A stretch of DNA of 13,597 nt, taken from NCBI GenBank assembly GCA_905206455.1, contig CAJLHL010000064.1:1-13597 (forward strand), read 5' to 3'. Position 1 is the first letter of the stretch. Each line of letters starts with the position of its first letter. The notes under the pieces are model-generated. The model did no database searches. It was given only the letters and a program-made list of their open reading frames with translations, and was not told the DNA's origin. The DNA is from an uncultured Eubacteriales bacterium (lineage in GTDB: Bacteria > Bacillota > Clostridia > Peptostreptococcales > Anaerovoracaceae). Of the stretch, positions 1 through 7,014 are shown one piece after another. Made by a program: the position numbers and the translations under genes.

Positions 1-27
1 CCTGACGAATGGTTTTCTTTATATGCT

Positions 28-1359
28 TCAGATAATTATGTTGATTACCGGCAGTACGAAAGTGACATAACCTCTGATCCAATTTGGAATTTTTGCGCCC
101 GTCCCTGTGTTCGCTTCGCTCTGATAATTTTTAAAGCCCCATCCGACTCTGGAAACGCAGAACAGCAGGTATACCAGAGAACCTACCGGCAACAGGATGT
201 TGCTGACCGCGAAATCTTCCATATCCAGAATATTTTTGCCGGCGATGGTGAAATCGCTCCATACATTGAAGCCGAGGACGCACGGCATGGAGAGAATCGC
301 GATGAGAATGCCGTTGATCAGGCATGCTTTGCCGCGGCTCATATTCCACTTGTCCATGAAACATGCGATGATGTTTTCGAACACCGCCAGCACGGTAGAC
401 AGAGAGGCGAATGCCATAAACAGGAAGAAAAGCGCTCCCCAGAATCTTCCTCCGCCCATAGCGTTGAATACGTTCGGTAAAGTGACAAAGATGAGCGAGG
501 GTCCCTGATCCGGATTGACTCCGAAGGCGAAACATGCAGGGAAGATGATAAGTCCTGATGTGAACGCTACAAAAGTATCCAGTACAGCGATCCGTCCGGC
601 TTCTCCCAGAAGGGCATGATCTTTGCTCATGTAGCTTCCGAAGATGAGCATCGCGCCGATGCCGAGGCTCATGGTGAAGAAACTCTGATTCATCGCTGCC
701 ACCAGTGTATTGAGCACTCCGTATTCCTTCATTTTTCCGAAATCCGGCTTGAGATAAAACTCGAGACCTTCCGACGCTCCTTTAAGCGTCATGCTCCGGA
801 TCGCCAGCACGACGATCAGAAGGAGCAAAGCTACCATCATACCTTTGGAAATTCTCTCGAGACCTTTCTGAAGCCCCCGGGAGCAGATAAAGAAACCGAA
901 AATTACGGTAAAGAGCGCCCAGGCGCCCATTTCGACAGGATTTGCCAGCAGATCGTTGAAGACCTGGCCGACTCCAGCGGTATCCAGACCGGCAAAATCA
1001 TTTTTTATGAATTTTACCATGTAGCTGAGCATCCATCCCGCTACTGTCGTATAAAACATCATGAGCAGGTAATTGCCTGCCAACGCGAAACCGCCGTGAA
1101 TGTGCCATTTCTGACCCGGTTTTTCCAGTTCGTTATAAGCGCTGACCGTACTTTTGCGGCTGGCGCGTCCGATGGCCAGTTCCATAGTCAGAACCGGGAC
1201 GGCCAAGATAACCAGAAAGATCAGGTAGAAAAGCACGAATACGCCGCCGCCGTAGTTTCCGGCGATATACGGAAAACGCCAGACGTTGCCGATGCCGATG
1301 GCACAGCCGGCAGCGATCAGTAGAAATCCGAGTCTCGATTTAAAACTTTCTCTTTTCAT
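28..1359 (-). CDS. NSS/SNF-family sodium-dependent amino-acid transporter
   Basis: This is a polytopic inner-membrane symporter that should import an amino acid or similar small amine with sodium; the substrate cannot be read from sequence. The first membrane segment carries the family signature GIGNVWRFPY (about residues 22-31) followed by NYGGG, as in LeuT. Residues G18, A20 and N25 match the sodium and substrate site of LeuT segment 1. FFTMSLGIG matches the unwound segment 6, and ASLST matches the Na2-site region of segment 8. I chose the ATG at 1357-1359 because GTGAGGA lies just upstream and the protein then starts MKRESFKSRLGF, typical of the family. A longer reading to 1401 would add 14 residues without a ribosome site and would run into the promoter. 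The 443-residue product ends abruptly at VLPVINIII, inside what should be the last membrane helix. Family assignment is very secure. Confidence 0.95.
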   Translation of the reverse strand: MKRESFKSRLGFLLIAAGCAIGIGNVWRFPYIAGNYGGGVFVLFYLIFLVILAVPVLTMELAIGRASRKSTVSAYNELEKPGQKWHIHGGFALAGNYLLMMFYTTVAGWMLSYMVKFIKNDFAGLDTAGVGQVFNDLLANPVEMGAWALFTVIFGFFICSRGLQKGLERISKGMMVALLLLIVVLAIRSMTLKGASEGLEFYLKPDFGKMKEYGVLNTLVAAMNQSFFTMSLGIGAMLIFGSYMSKDHALLGEAGRIAVLDTFVAFTSGLIIFPACFAFGVNPDQGPSLIFVTLPNVFNAMGGGRFWGALFFLFMAFASLSTVLAVFENIIACFMDKWNMSRGKACLINGILIAILSMPCVLGFNVWSDFTIAGKNILDMEDFAVSNILLPVGSLVYLLFCVSRVGWGFKNYQSEANTGTGAKIPNWIRGYVTFVLPVINIII

Positions 1360-1403
1360 AAAATCCTCACTTGCTTTCGTATATCCAGCGTGCAACAGCA
1401 ATT

Positions 1404-1432
1404 ATTATATAGCTTTGTCTGCTTGAGTACAA
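1404..1432 (-). promoter_or_regulatory. Promoter of the NSS transporter gene
   Basis: On the minus strand a perfect -10 box TATAAT (1404-1409) lies 17 bp from a partial -35 box TTGTAC (1427-1432). The start of transcription would be near 1397, giving a leader of about 40 bases before the chosen ATG. The -35 match is only three of six bases. The promoter lies in the 150-bp gap after the hydrolase gene, so the transporter is probably its own transcription unit. Confidence 0.55.
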
Positions 1433-1509
1433 TAGCATGGTGAAGTAAAAGTAAAATATTTTTGTGTACGAAAGTATCGGATTTTGTGATTTTTCTTCCT
1501 GTGATCTCT

Positions 1510-2433
1510 TTATCTCTGTTCACCGCGGAGGATCGTCAAAAGGTCGGTATAGACTTCTTCCCGTCCGTTTTCATTTAAGATCTCATGGCGAAGATTGCGA
1601 TAAAGCTTCGCCGTGACGGAAGAGTAGCCCACCTGTCTCATGAAATCCGCCGAGCGGCGGAAGTGTGTCTCGTCGATGAGGCATACGTCCTCCGCACCCG
1701 AGGCGAAGTGGACTGGAAGGGACGGATGATTCATCTGCCATCCATCTTTGTCATAGACGTCGATCATCAGGCGGATCAGGGCTTCATAGCCGTCTGCGGT
1801 AAATGTAAAACCGCAGAGTGCGTCCATTTCATAGGCTCTCACGACCGATTCGAGAGAACAGATCCAGCTGACTCGGGACCCGGACGTCTTGTCTTTTGCG
1901 CGGGGCGCCGCCAGTCTGTCGATCAGAAGACTGACGTGGCGTCCTCCCCGGAGAATCTTCATCAGCTTTGTCAGCGCCAGAGCGATGCGGGCGCCTCCTT
2001 TTTCAGATGGAGAACCGATGAGGATCAACCTTTCGATCTGATCGTCATATTTTTTTGTGTAAGCTCTCGCTATTAGAGAACCCATGCTGTGTCCGATGAG
2101 GAACACCGGCAGATTTGGCCAGCGCGATCTGGCGTACCGCGTGACGGCCGCCGTGTCTTCCACCAGACCGTCGCTTCCCTGTCCGTAAAAGTAACCGAGA
2201 TCTGCGGAACTCTTCACGCTTTTTCCGTGGCCTCTGTGGTCGTGGATGATGCAGATATAACCGTGAGCCGCGAGAAATTCCATAAAATGGAGATATCGTT
2301 CTTTATGTTCCGCCATTCCGTGAATTAGCTGGACGATGCCTTCCGCTTTTTCCGGAAGCTGGGGCAGAACGGTCAGCGTGCTGAGATTGAGGCCGTCGCA
2401 GGGCGACTTTACGAAAAATTGCTCTTGCTTCAT
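1510..2433 (-). CDS. Alpha/beta hydrolase, monoacylglycerol lipase/lysophospholipase-like (serine aminopeptidase S33 fold)
   Basis: This is a 307-residue cytosolic serine hydrolase of the group annotated as lysophospholipase or monoacylglycerol lipase. The HGMAEH stretch at 38-43 forms the oxyanion region and HDHRGHGKS follows at 64-72. The nucleophile elbow GHSMG (114-118) gives Ser116. Asp249 in SGAEDV and His283 in NLRHE complete the triad. No signal peptide or membrane segment is visible. The ATG at 2431-2433 has a strong GGGAGG site five to six bases upstream. The gene follows the metallo-hydrolase gene by 21 bp, so the two probably share a transcript. Its substrate is unknown; an ester of a fatty acid or glycerol is the usual family guess. 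Fold and triad are clear, the precise activity is not. Confidence 0.9.
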   Translation of the reverse strand: MKQEQFFVKSPCDGLNLSTLTVLPQLPEKAEGIVQLIHGMAEHKERYLHFMEFLAAHGYICIIHDHRGHGKSVKSSADLGYFYGQGSDGLVEDTAAVTRYARSRWPNLPVFLIGHSMGSLIARAYTKKYDDQIERLILIGSPSEKGGARIALALTKLMKILRGGRHVSLLIDRLAAPRAKDKTSGSRVSWICSLESVVRAYEMDALCGFTFTADGYEALIRLMIDVYDKDGWQMNHPSLPVHFASGAEDVCLIDETHFRRSADFMRQVGYSSVTAKLYRNLRHEILNENGREEVYTDLLTILRGEQR

Positions 2434-2454
2434 ATCTTCCTCCCGCTGGTGCTG

Positions 2455-3087
2455 TTACAGGGATTCCGGATCCAGAGAGGTGTGTTCCGGATAGATGCCC
2501 TGGAGATAACCGGTATAGTCTTTATTATGGCTGCGTACGAAGGTCATACTCACGTTTTCTTCGTGGCCCGGCCAGATCATATAGTCATCTGTCAGCAGAG
2601 AATCCAGTTTTTTTATCGATTTTTCCATGTCTTCCGCAGAGCCGGTTTCGAAGACGACATATCCCGTATCGGTAGGAAACAGCGTATCCCCCGTAAAGAT
2701 AAAGCGGGAATCGGGGCAGAGAAAGGAAATGCTGCCGGAAGTGTGTCCAGGCGTTTCGATGACGCGGAAGGCTTCCCCTCCCAGCGTCAATATATCTCCT
2801 TCTTTCAGGAAGATGTCTGTCGTGCCTCTGTAGCGTTTTGCGTCCCGGCGGTTCATGCAGACCCGGGTGTTTAGTTTTTTTCTCAGTTCCTCGCAGGCGC
2901 CGGTGTGGTCGTCGTGGCCGTGTGTGGCCAGAATTCCCTTTACCTGAAAGCGTCTTCGGGTGACGATATCTGCGATCTTTGCGGCTTCATAGCCGGGATC
3001 GATAATATAAGCTTCGCCGCCGTCCTGATCGTAAATGATATAACAGTTGTTTTCTAATTCTCCGTATATTTTGCGAATGACTTCCAT
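2455..3087 (-). CDS. Metallo-beta-lactamase-fold hydrolase, glyoxalase II-like
   Basis: This is a 210-residue cytosolic binuclear metal hydrolase of the small glyoxalase II-like group common in Firmicutes. The metal ligands are all present: HGHDDH at 56-61 (His56, His58, Asp60, His61), His115 in PGHTSG, Asp134 in TGDTLF and His175 in WPGHE. The segment after GDTLF reads PTDTGYVVFETG instead of the GRTD-type sequence of classical glyoxalase II, so a different thioester or ester substrate is possible. The ATG at 3085-3087 is the only good start, but the nearest ribosome site, AGGAGA, is about 12 bases away, which is long and suggests modest translation. The hydrolase gene follows closely. No convincing promoter lies in the 186 bp upstream, so read-through from rqcH is plausible. 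Confidence 0.9.
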   Translation of the reverse strand: MEVIRKIYGELENNCYIIYDQDGGEAYIIDPGYEAAKIADIVTRRRFQVKGILATHGHDDHTGACEELRKKLNTRVCMNRRDAKRYRGTTDIFLKEGDILTLGGEAFRVIETPGHTSGSISFLCPDSRFIFTGDTLFPTDTGYVVFETGSAEDMEKSIKKLDSLLTDDYMIWPGHEENVSMTFVRSHNKDYTGYLQGIYPEHTSLDPESL

Positions 3088-3273
3088 TTTTGCTGCTGTT
3101 CTCCTGTATCCAACTTTCTGATGATCTGATTCCGTGTCTGCTTCGTTCGGCGAAGAACTCCGCCTGTGCAGGAGGTCCGCGGCGGATTTTGCCGCCGGGG
3201 CTCCTTTTGGTATCTCACTGTCTGTCTGCCGCCGGCGCGCCGGAGAGGAAAAACGCCTTTTCCGGGAGAAGAG
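3088..3273. other. Intergenic spacer between rqcH and the metallo-hydrolase gene
   Basis: The 186-bp gap holds no credible gene. Small hairpins are present: GGAAAA/TTTTCC (3247-3252 with 3258-3263) just after the rqcH stop, a 6-bp GC-rich stem (3180-3185 with 3192-3197), and CTTCG/CGAAG around a TTCGG loop (3141-3155). None is followed by a T run on the minus strand, so I do not call a terminator. I see no promoter with a good -10 box for the downstream gene. The gap may be a transcribed spacer. Confidence 0.4.
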
Positions 3274-4995
3274 TTATTTTGTCTCCGGTTTGGCCGGGTC
3301 GGTGTAGACGGTATTATTATTTGTGAAGATGACGAAGCCGGGCTTTGCGCCGTTGGGTTTTTTCACATATTTTACTTTAACGTAGTCCACCGGAACATTG
3401 CCGGACAGCTTTGCCTTGCTGTGGTATGCCGCGATGGACGCGGCTTCGAAAATCTCTTTTTCTTCGGGCTCCTCACCTTCGGTGAAGAGAATCACATGGG
3501 AGCCGGGAATGTCCTTCGTGTGCATCCAGATATCTCTGGAAGACGCGGTTTTGAAGGTGAGGATGTCGTTTTCTCTGTTATTGCGCCCTACCAGGATTCT
3601 CTTTCCGGTAGATGTGAAATATTCGATCGGCTGAATTTTGTGTTTCTTTTGTTTCTCTTTGAGATTTCTGCGGCGCAGGACACCGTTTTCTACCAATTCT
3701 TCCCGGATATCATCGAGATCGGTGACTTTTTCTGCGTTATCGATAAATGTGAGCACAGAGTCAAGGTAATCGATCTCTTTTTCTGTTTCCTTCAGCTGGA
3801 TCTTTTTTTCCACGACAGCGGTTTTCGCCTTGGAGTATTTTTTAAAATATCTCTGAGCATTTTTCGCTGCGGAATACCGGGCGTCCAACGGGATGGTCAT
3901 CATCTCTCCGGTATAATAGTTGAGGACTTCCGCAGAGTTGCGGCCGTCCTGTACGGTATGCAGACTTGCGGTGAGAAGTTCTCCGTAAAGCCGGTAATCT
4001 TCGGAATTTTCGGCCTTTAAAAGATCTTCTGAGAGGCGCTGTTTTTTCAGCAGAAGTTTGTCCAGGCCGGCGGATACGGATTTTCTCATATCCTGCGCTT
4101 TTTGACGGATACGGCTGCTTGCGGCCCTTCCTTCGAAATATCGTTCGCAGGCTTGGCTGACTGTGGGGTAGGGCACCGATTCATAATGTTCTTTCAGCGC
4201 TCTCATCTCTACCGCATGAAATTCAGCGGGCATTCCCTCTTCATCGAGGTAGATTTTCGGCCGGAGCCTGCGGCCGGCCGCTTCAGATACGATGCGGGTC
4301 AGCTCGCGGTAGGAGGCGGACAGCGGGTCTTCCCGGGAGCCGGCGGCGCAGAAGAGAATCTCCGCGGCCATGACGGGGCTGATGCCGGAAATCGCTCGGA
4401 CCAGCGCTTTTTCCGGATTATCTGCGAAGCCGGCGGCGGTGACCGCCTCTTTGTATTTTTCCGGCGTCAGACCGAAGTAGGATATTTTTCCCTGGGAGGG
4501 CGGAGCGACATAGAGGAGACCGGGGAGCGTCTGACGGTAACGGTTGACGTCGCCTGAAATTCTTTTGATGCAGTCCGCGATTTTTCCGCTCTCGATATCC
4601 ACCAGCAGAATATTGCTGTGCCGCCCCATGATCTCGATGATGAGACGGTGCTTGACGCTGAAGCCCAGCTCATTGGTGGCATCCGTGCAGATCTCGATGA
4701 TCCGCTCCGAGTCCACCTGGCGTATTTCGCGGATCCGCGCGCTCTGCAGATGTTTCCGCAGCAGCATGCAGAATCCCGGAGGATTCTGGGGATTGGCGCT
4801 CTTTTCTTCCGTGAGGTAGACACCGGCGTGATTCGTGTTTGCGGAGAGAAAGAGCCGGTATTTTTCCCTTCCGCAGTGTATGTTTATGAATAGCTCATCC
4901 GGCGAAGGCTGATAGATCTTGTCTATTTTTCCGCCGATCAGTTTTTCTTTCAGTTCCTCTGTGACGGCTGTCGTCACGATTCCATCAAATGCCAT
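3274..4995 (-). CDS. rqcH: RqcH/NFACT-family ribosome quality-control protein (fibronectin-binding-like protein)
   Basis: RqcH binds the obstructed large ribosomal subunit that still carries peptidyl-tRNA, recruits alanyl-tRNA and adds C-terminal alanine tails that mark stalled chains for degradation. At 573 residues the protein has the usual full length. The NFACT-N domain begins MAFDGIVTTA and contains LLRKHL (78-83) and EIMGRHSN (121-128). A middle region with long charged helices (about 280-430) is the coiled-coil arm. The NFACT-R domain follows from about 450, with GRNNREND, WMHTKDIPGSHV, KYVKKPNG and the terminal YTDP. The pair at 97-98 is Glu-Arg, where the Bacillus protein has Asp-Arg. 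The ATG at 4993-4995 has GGAGGT nine bases upstream. The gene is divergent from yicC, a neighbourhood also seen in Bacillus (yloA near yloC). Older annotations call this family fibronectin-binding protein. Confidence 0.95.
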   Translation of the reverse strand: MAFDGIVTTAVTEELKEKLIGGKIDKIYQPSPDELFINIHCGREKYRLFLSANTNHAGVYLTEEKSANPQNPPGFCMLLRKHLQSARIREIRQVDSERIIEICTDATNELGFSVKHRLIIEIMGRHSNILLVDIESGKIADCIKRISGDVNRYRQTLPGLLYVAPPSQGKISYFGLTPEKYKEAVTAAGFADNPEKALVRAISGISPVMAAEILFCAAGSREDPLSASYRELTRIVSEAAGRRLRPKIYLDEEGMPAEFHAVEMRALKEHYESVPYPTVSQACERYFEGRAASSRIRQKAQDMRKSVSAGLDKLLLKKQRLSEDLLKAENSEDYRLYGELLTASLHTVQDGRNSAEVLNYYTGEMMTIPLDARYSAAKNAQRYFKKYSKAKTAVVEKKIQLKETEKEIDYLDSVLTFIDNAEKVTDLDDIREELVENGVLRRRNLKEKQKKHKIQPIEYFTSTGKRILVGRNNRENDILTFKTASSRDIWMHTKDIPGSHVILFTEGEEPEEKEIFEAASIAAYHSKAKLSGNVPVDYVKVKYVKKPNGAKPGFVIFTNNNTVYTDPAKPETK

Positions 4996-5038
4996 AGCGG
5001 CTGAACCTCCGATGTGTGATTTTAATATGATTCAAGTG

Positions 5039-5067
5039 TTGAAAACGCCTGTTCTGCGTTATATAAT
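5039..5067 (+). promoter_or_regulatory. Rightward promoter toward yicC
   Basis: TTGAAA (5039-5044) and TATAAT (5062-5067) are separated by exactly 17 bp, a near-consensus sigma-A promoter. Transcription should begin near 5074. It is the best promoter match upstream of the yicC operon but lies about 435 bases from the yicC start codon. Confidence 0.65.
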
Positions 5068-5086
5068 ATACGGGAATATCTTTAAA
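5058..5086 (-). promoter_or_regulatory. Leftward promoter for rqcH
   Basis: On the minus strand TTTAAA (5081-5086) and TATAAC (5058-5063) are spaced by 17 bp. Transcription would start near 5051 and give a leader of about 56 bases. Its -10 box overlaps the -10 box of the rightward promoter, so both could not be occupied at once. An alternative minus-strand TATAAT at 5088-5093 has no recognisable -35 box. Confidence 0.45.
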
Positions 5087-5089
5087 GAT
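5078..5089. promoter_or_regulatory. 12-bp perfect palindrome, possible operator
   Basis: ATCTTTAAAGAT is a perfect palindrome. It lies just after the expected start of the rightward transcript and covers the -35 box of the leftward promoter. That position would suit a dimeric repressor acting on both genes, but no matching regulator is known from this window and AT-rich palindromes arise by chance. Confidence 0.3.
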
Positions 5090-5102
5090 TATATTTTGGA
5101 CA

Positions 5103-5134
5103 GGGGACGGCGTCCGGTCTGACGGACGGTTCCC
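5103..5134 (+). other. Bulged hairpin in the rqcH-yicC spacer
   Basis: CGTCCG (5111-5116) pairs perfectly with CGGACG (5123-5128) around a 6-base loop. The stem continues after a 2-base bulge with 5103-5108 against 5129-5134, including one G-U pair. No T run follows on either strand, so it is not a simple terminator. Part of its right arm can instead pair with 5068-5076. Confidence 0.5.
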
Positions 5135-5156
5135 GTATGATTTCTGTATATTTTGC

Positions 5157-5204
5157 GCGGTTTTCTCTGTGAGAACGAGACAGAACGGAGCAAAGCAAAA
5201 CCGC
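5157..5204 (+). other. Closed stem GCGGTTTT/AAAACCGC in the spacer
   Basis: Eight perfect pairs join 5157-5164 with 5197-5204. The enclosed 32 bases can form TCTGT/ACAGA (5166-5170 with 5180-5184) or, alternatively, TTCTC/GAGAA (5163-5167 with 5171-5175). The arrangement looks like a structured RNA segment rather than random sequence, but there is no comparative evidence here. Confidence 0.4.
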
Positions 5205-5290
5205 AAATGAATGATATCATATTTCAGGCGAAAAGTAATTGGAATTTTGCAATTATCGGGGCGGTACTCCGCGATTTGCAGAGGAAAGGG

Positions 5291-5325
5291 GGCATCGTTG
5301 CGCTGAGGCGGCATCCGATGCTTTT
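5291..5325 (+). terminator. Possible weak intrinsic terminator or attenuator upstream of yicC
   Basis: GCATCG (5292-5297) pairs with CGATGC (5316-5321), with a further short inner stem (5299-5301 with 5311-5313), and TTTTC follows from 5322. The long loop and short T run make it weak. It lies between the rightward promoter and yicC, so it could end a small RNA or attenuate the operon. Confidence 0.3.
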
Positions 5326-5372
5326 CTAAATTTATCCGAGCGCCGCAGAGATCTGCGGTCTCTCCTCCGCCG

Positions 5373-5390
5373 CCGGATGATTCCGGTTTT
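5373..5390 (+). terminator. Second possible short terminator upstream of yicC
   Basis: CCGGA (5373-5377) and TCCGG (5382-5386) enclose a TGAT loop and are followed by TTTT. The stem is short. Just before it, CCGCAG/CTGCGG (5343-5358) competes with AGAGA/TCTCT (5347-5363), an arrangement that could switch between folds. Confidence 0.22.
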
Positions 5391-5510
5391 GCCGCCGAGG
5401 AAGATGAATTTTTATTCGCGCGCAGGTTTTGTCTTTCTTTTGGAATCGGAAGCGAAAGAAGAAGCGGAGGAAGGCTGTCGATGCGCGTTTTTGTGCCGGG
5501 AGGAAAACAG

Positions 5511-6395
5511 ATGGTGAGAAGTATGACCGGATTCGGACGAAGTGAGTATTCGGACGAAAAGCGGAATGTCACAGCGGAGATCAAATCGGTCAATCACAGA
5601 TACAATGATATCAGTGTGAGGATGCCGCGCCGTTATTCTTTTGCGGAAGAGACGATAAAGAGCGCCGTAAAAACCTTTGCGCGCAGAGGGAAGATCGAGG
5701 TTTCCGTCATGGTGGAAAATATCGGTGACGAGGAGGTCAATATACGTCTGAATCCGGCGGTGGCGAAGCAGTATCTGGAAAATATCCGGGAACTGAAAGA
5801 AATTCTCGGAATCGGAGGAGATGTGACACTGGAATATATCGCGTCTTTGCCGGATGTTATGAAATCCGTTCCCGATGTCGAAAATGAAGACGAGATCGCT
5901 GCGATTCTCGTTTCTGTGGTATCGGATGCGACGAAAAAGCACGCGGAGATGAGGGAGATCGAGGGAGAAAAGCTTGCGGAAGATATTCTTTTGCGGGCGG
6001 AACTCATCGAAAACTGCGTCCGAAAGATCGAAGCGCGTTCTCCGGGCATCGTAAAAGATTACGCGGAGAAGCTGCGGACACGGATCGCGGAGATGACAGA
6101 AGGTACTTCTGTGGCCGCCGAGGATCGGATTCTTCTGGAGGCCGCCGTATTTGCGGATAAGATCAATGTGACGGAAGAAATCGTCCGTCTGGGAAGTCAT
6201 ATCGGTCAGCTGAGGGCGATCATCGGAAACAGCGCGCAGTCAGAAGGCAAGAAACTGGATTTTCTCATTCAGGAAATGAACAGGGAAGCAAATACCATAG
6301 GCTCAAAGGCAAATGATCTGGAAATCACAAACAACGTTTTGGAAATCAAGAGTGAAATCGAAAAAATCAGAGAACAGGTTCAGAATATAGAGTAG
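5511..6395 (+). CDS. yicC: YicC/YloC-family endoribonuclease
   Basis: Members of this family are cytosolic endoribonucleases; the E. coli member is linked to stationary-phase survival and small-RNA turnover. The 294-residue product has the family start MVRSMTGFGRSE and the EIKSVNHRYNDISVRMPRRY block of the YicC N-terminal domain. Its C-terminal DUF1732 signature is LDFLIQEMNREANTIGSKAND, followed by a helical tail. I chose the ATG at 5511 because GGGAGG lies seven bases upstream and the protein then starts exactly like its relatives. An earlier in-frame ATG at 5481 would add ten residues not found in the family. This is the first gene of the operon; gmk starts ten bases after its stop. Confidence 0.95.
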   Translation: MVRSMTGFGRSEYSDEKRNVTAEIKSVNHRYNDISVRMPRRYSFAEETIKSAVKTFARRGKIEVSVMVENIGDEEVNIRLNPAVAKQYLENIRELKEILGIGGDVTLEYIASLPDVMKSVPDVENEDEIAAILVSVVSDATKKHAEMREIEGEKLAEDILLRAELIENCVRKIEARSPGIVKDYAEKLRTRIAEMTEGTSVAAEDRILLEAAVFADKINVTEEIVRLGSHIGQLRAIIGNSAQSEGKKLDFLIQEMNREANTIGSKANDLEITNNVLEIKSEIEKIREQVQNIE

Positions 6396-6405
6396 GAGAG
6401 ATCAG

Positions 6406-7014
6406 ATGACAGCGGCGAGATTATTTATCATTTCAGGTCCTTCCGCAGTGGGAAAAGGTACGATTGTGAAGCGGATTTTGAAGTCAGACGGCAAGGTGCA
6501 TCTGTCGGTGTCGGCGACGACGCGGAATCCCCGGGAGGGCGAAGAAGAAGGCGTCAGCTATTATTTCATGTCGGATGAACAGTTTGTCCAAGCTGTCGGT
6601 GAAGGCGGATTTCTCGAACACGCCAGCGTTCACGGACACTATTACGGGACGCCGAAGGCACCGGTCATGTCGCAGCTAAAAGCGGGACGGGATGTCATTT
6701 TGGAAATCGACGTTCAGGGTGCGATGCAGGTGAAGGAGAGTTATCCCGACGGAGTATTTATTTTTATTCTGCCGCCGTCAGTGGATGCTCTCCGCAGCCG
6801 GATCATGCACCGGGGCACGGAGTCGGAAGAAGACATTCAGGTGCGGCTGGGAGCCGCGCAAAGAGAGATGGAATATCTCGAACACTATGATTATTACGTG
6901 GTCAATGACGACCTGGAGAAAGCGGTGGATTCCGTGAAGAAAATTATGGCGGCGGAGCATTGGAAGGTAACGGATGCGGCCGGTATTTTGAAAAGAATTA
7001 AGGGGGAAGAATAA
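6406..7014 (+). CDS. gmk: Guanylate kinase
   Basis: This enzyme phosphorylates GMP to GDP with ATP in the cytosol, an essential step in guanine nucleotide supply and in recycling of cyclic di-GMP products. At 202 residues it has the normal length. The P-loop GPSAVGKGT is at 11-19. The GMP-binding region contains SVSATTRNPREGE and YYF. The EIDVQGAMQVK and FILPPS segments and the late NDDLEKAV are all typical. The ATG at 6406 is preceded by AGGAGAG. The gene sits between yicC and rpoZ as in many Firmicutes, and its stop codon overlaps the rpoZ start by one base. Confidence 0.98.
   Translation: MTAARLFIISGPSAVGKGTIVKRILKSDGKVHLSVSATTRNPREGEEEGVSYYFMSDEQFVQAVGEGGFLEHASVHGHYYGTPKAPVMSQLKAGRDVILEIDVQGAMQVKESYPDGVFIFILPPSVDALRSRIMHRGTESEEDIQVRLGAAQREMEYLEHYDYYVVNDDLEKAVDSVKKIMAAEHWKVTDAAGILKRIKGEE

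Larger units (their letters stand above)
4996..5510. other. Divergent intergenic region / structured yicC leader
   Basis: This 515-bp gap between rqcH and yicC has no credible protein gene. It contains overlapping divergent promoters (5039-5086). If the rightward promoter serves yicC, the leader would be about 435 bases. That leader is rich in inverted repeats: 5068-5076 with 5130-5138, 5103-5116 with 5123-5134, 5157-5164 with 5197-5204, 5236-5241 with 5250-5255, 5292-5297 with 5316-5321, 5343-5348 with 5353-5358, and 5373-5377 with 5382-5386. No known riboswitch class was recognised. A candidate promoter close to yicC (TTGCCG at 5389-5394) has only a poor -10 box. The region may be a regulatory leader, a separate small RNA followed by a weak yicC promoter, or both. 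Confidence 0.5.

Noticed and set aside
1..27. A small companion subunit gene (MetS type) after the NSS transporter
   Set aside because: The 27 visible bases after the stop contain no start codon with a ribosome site; any such gene would lie outside the window.
28..30. UGA read as an amino acid in this organism
   Set aside because: The only UGA stop among the complete genes is at the transporter end, but one case is weak evidence. TGG is used for Trp throughout, and the other genes ending in TAA or TAG can be chance.
616..1323. 235-codon plus-strand open frame opposite the transporter gene
   Set aside because: It is the antisense shadow of a clearly recognised membrane protein gene and has no family features.
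3180..3197. GC-rich hairpin as a terminator after rqcH
   Set aside because: No T run follows the stem on the minus strand, and it lies about 80 bases past the stop codon.
5239..5517. 92-codon open frame on the plus strand running into yicC
   Set aside because: It starts at TTG without a ribosome site, has a skewed Arg/Glu-rich composition, covers several hairpins and resembles no family I know; most likely chance in a GC-balanced leader.
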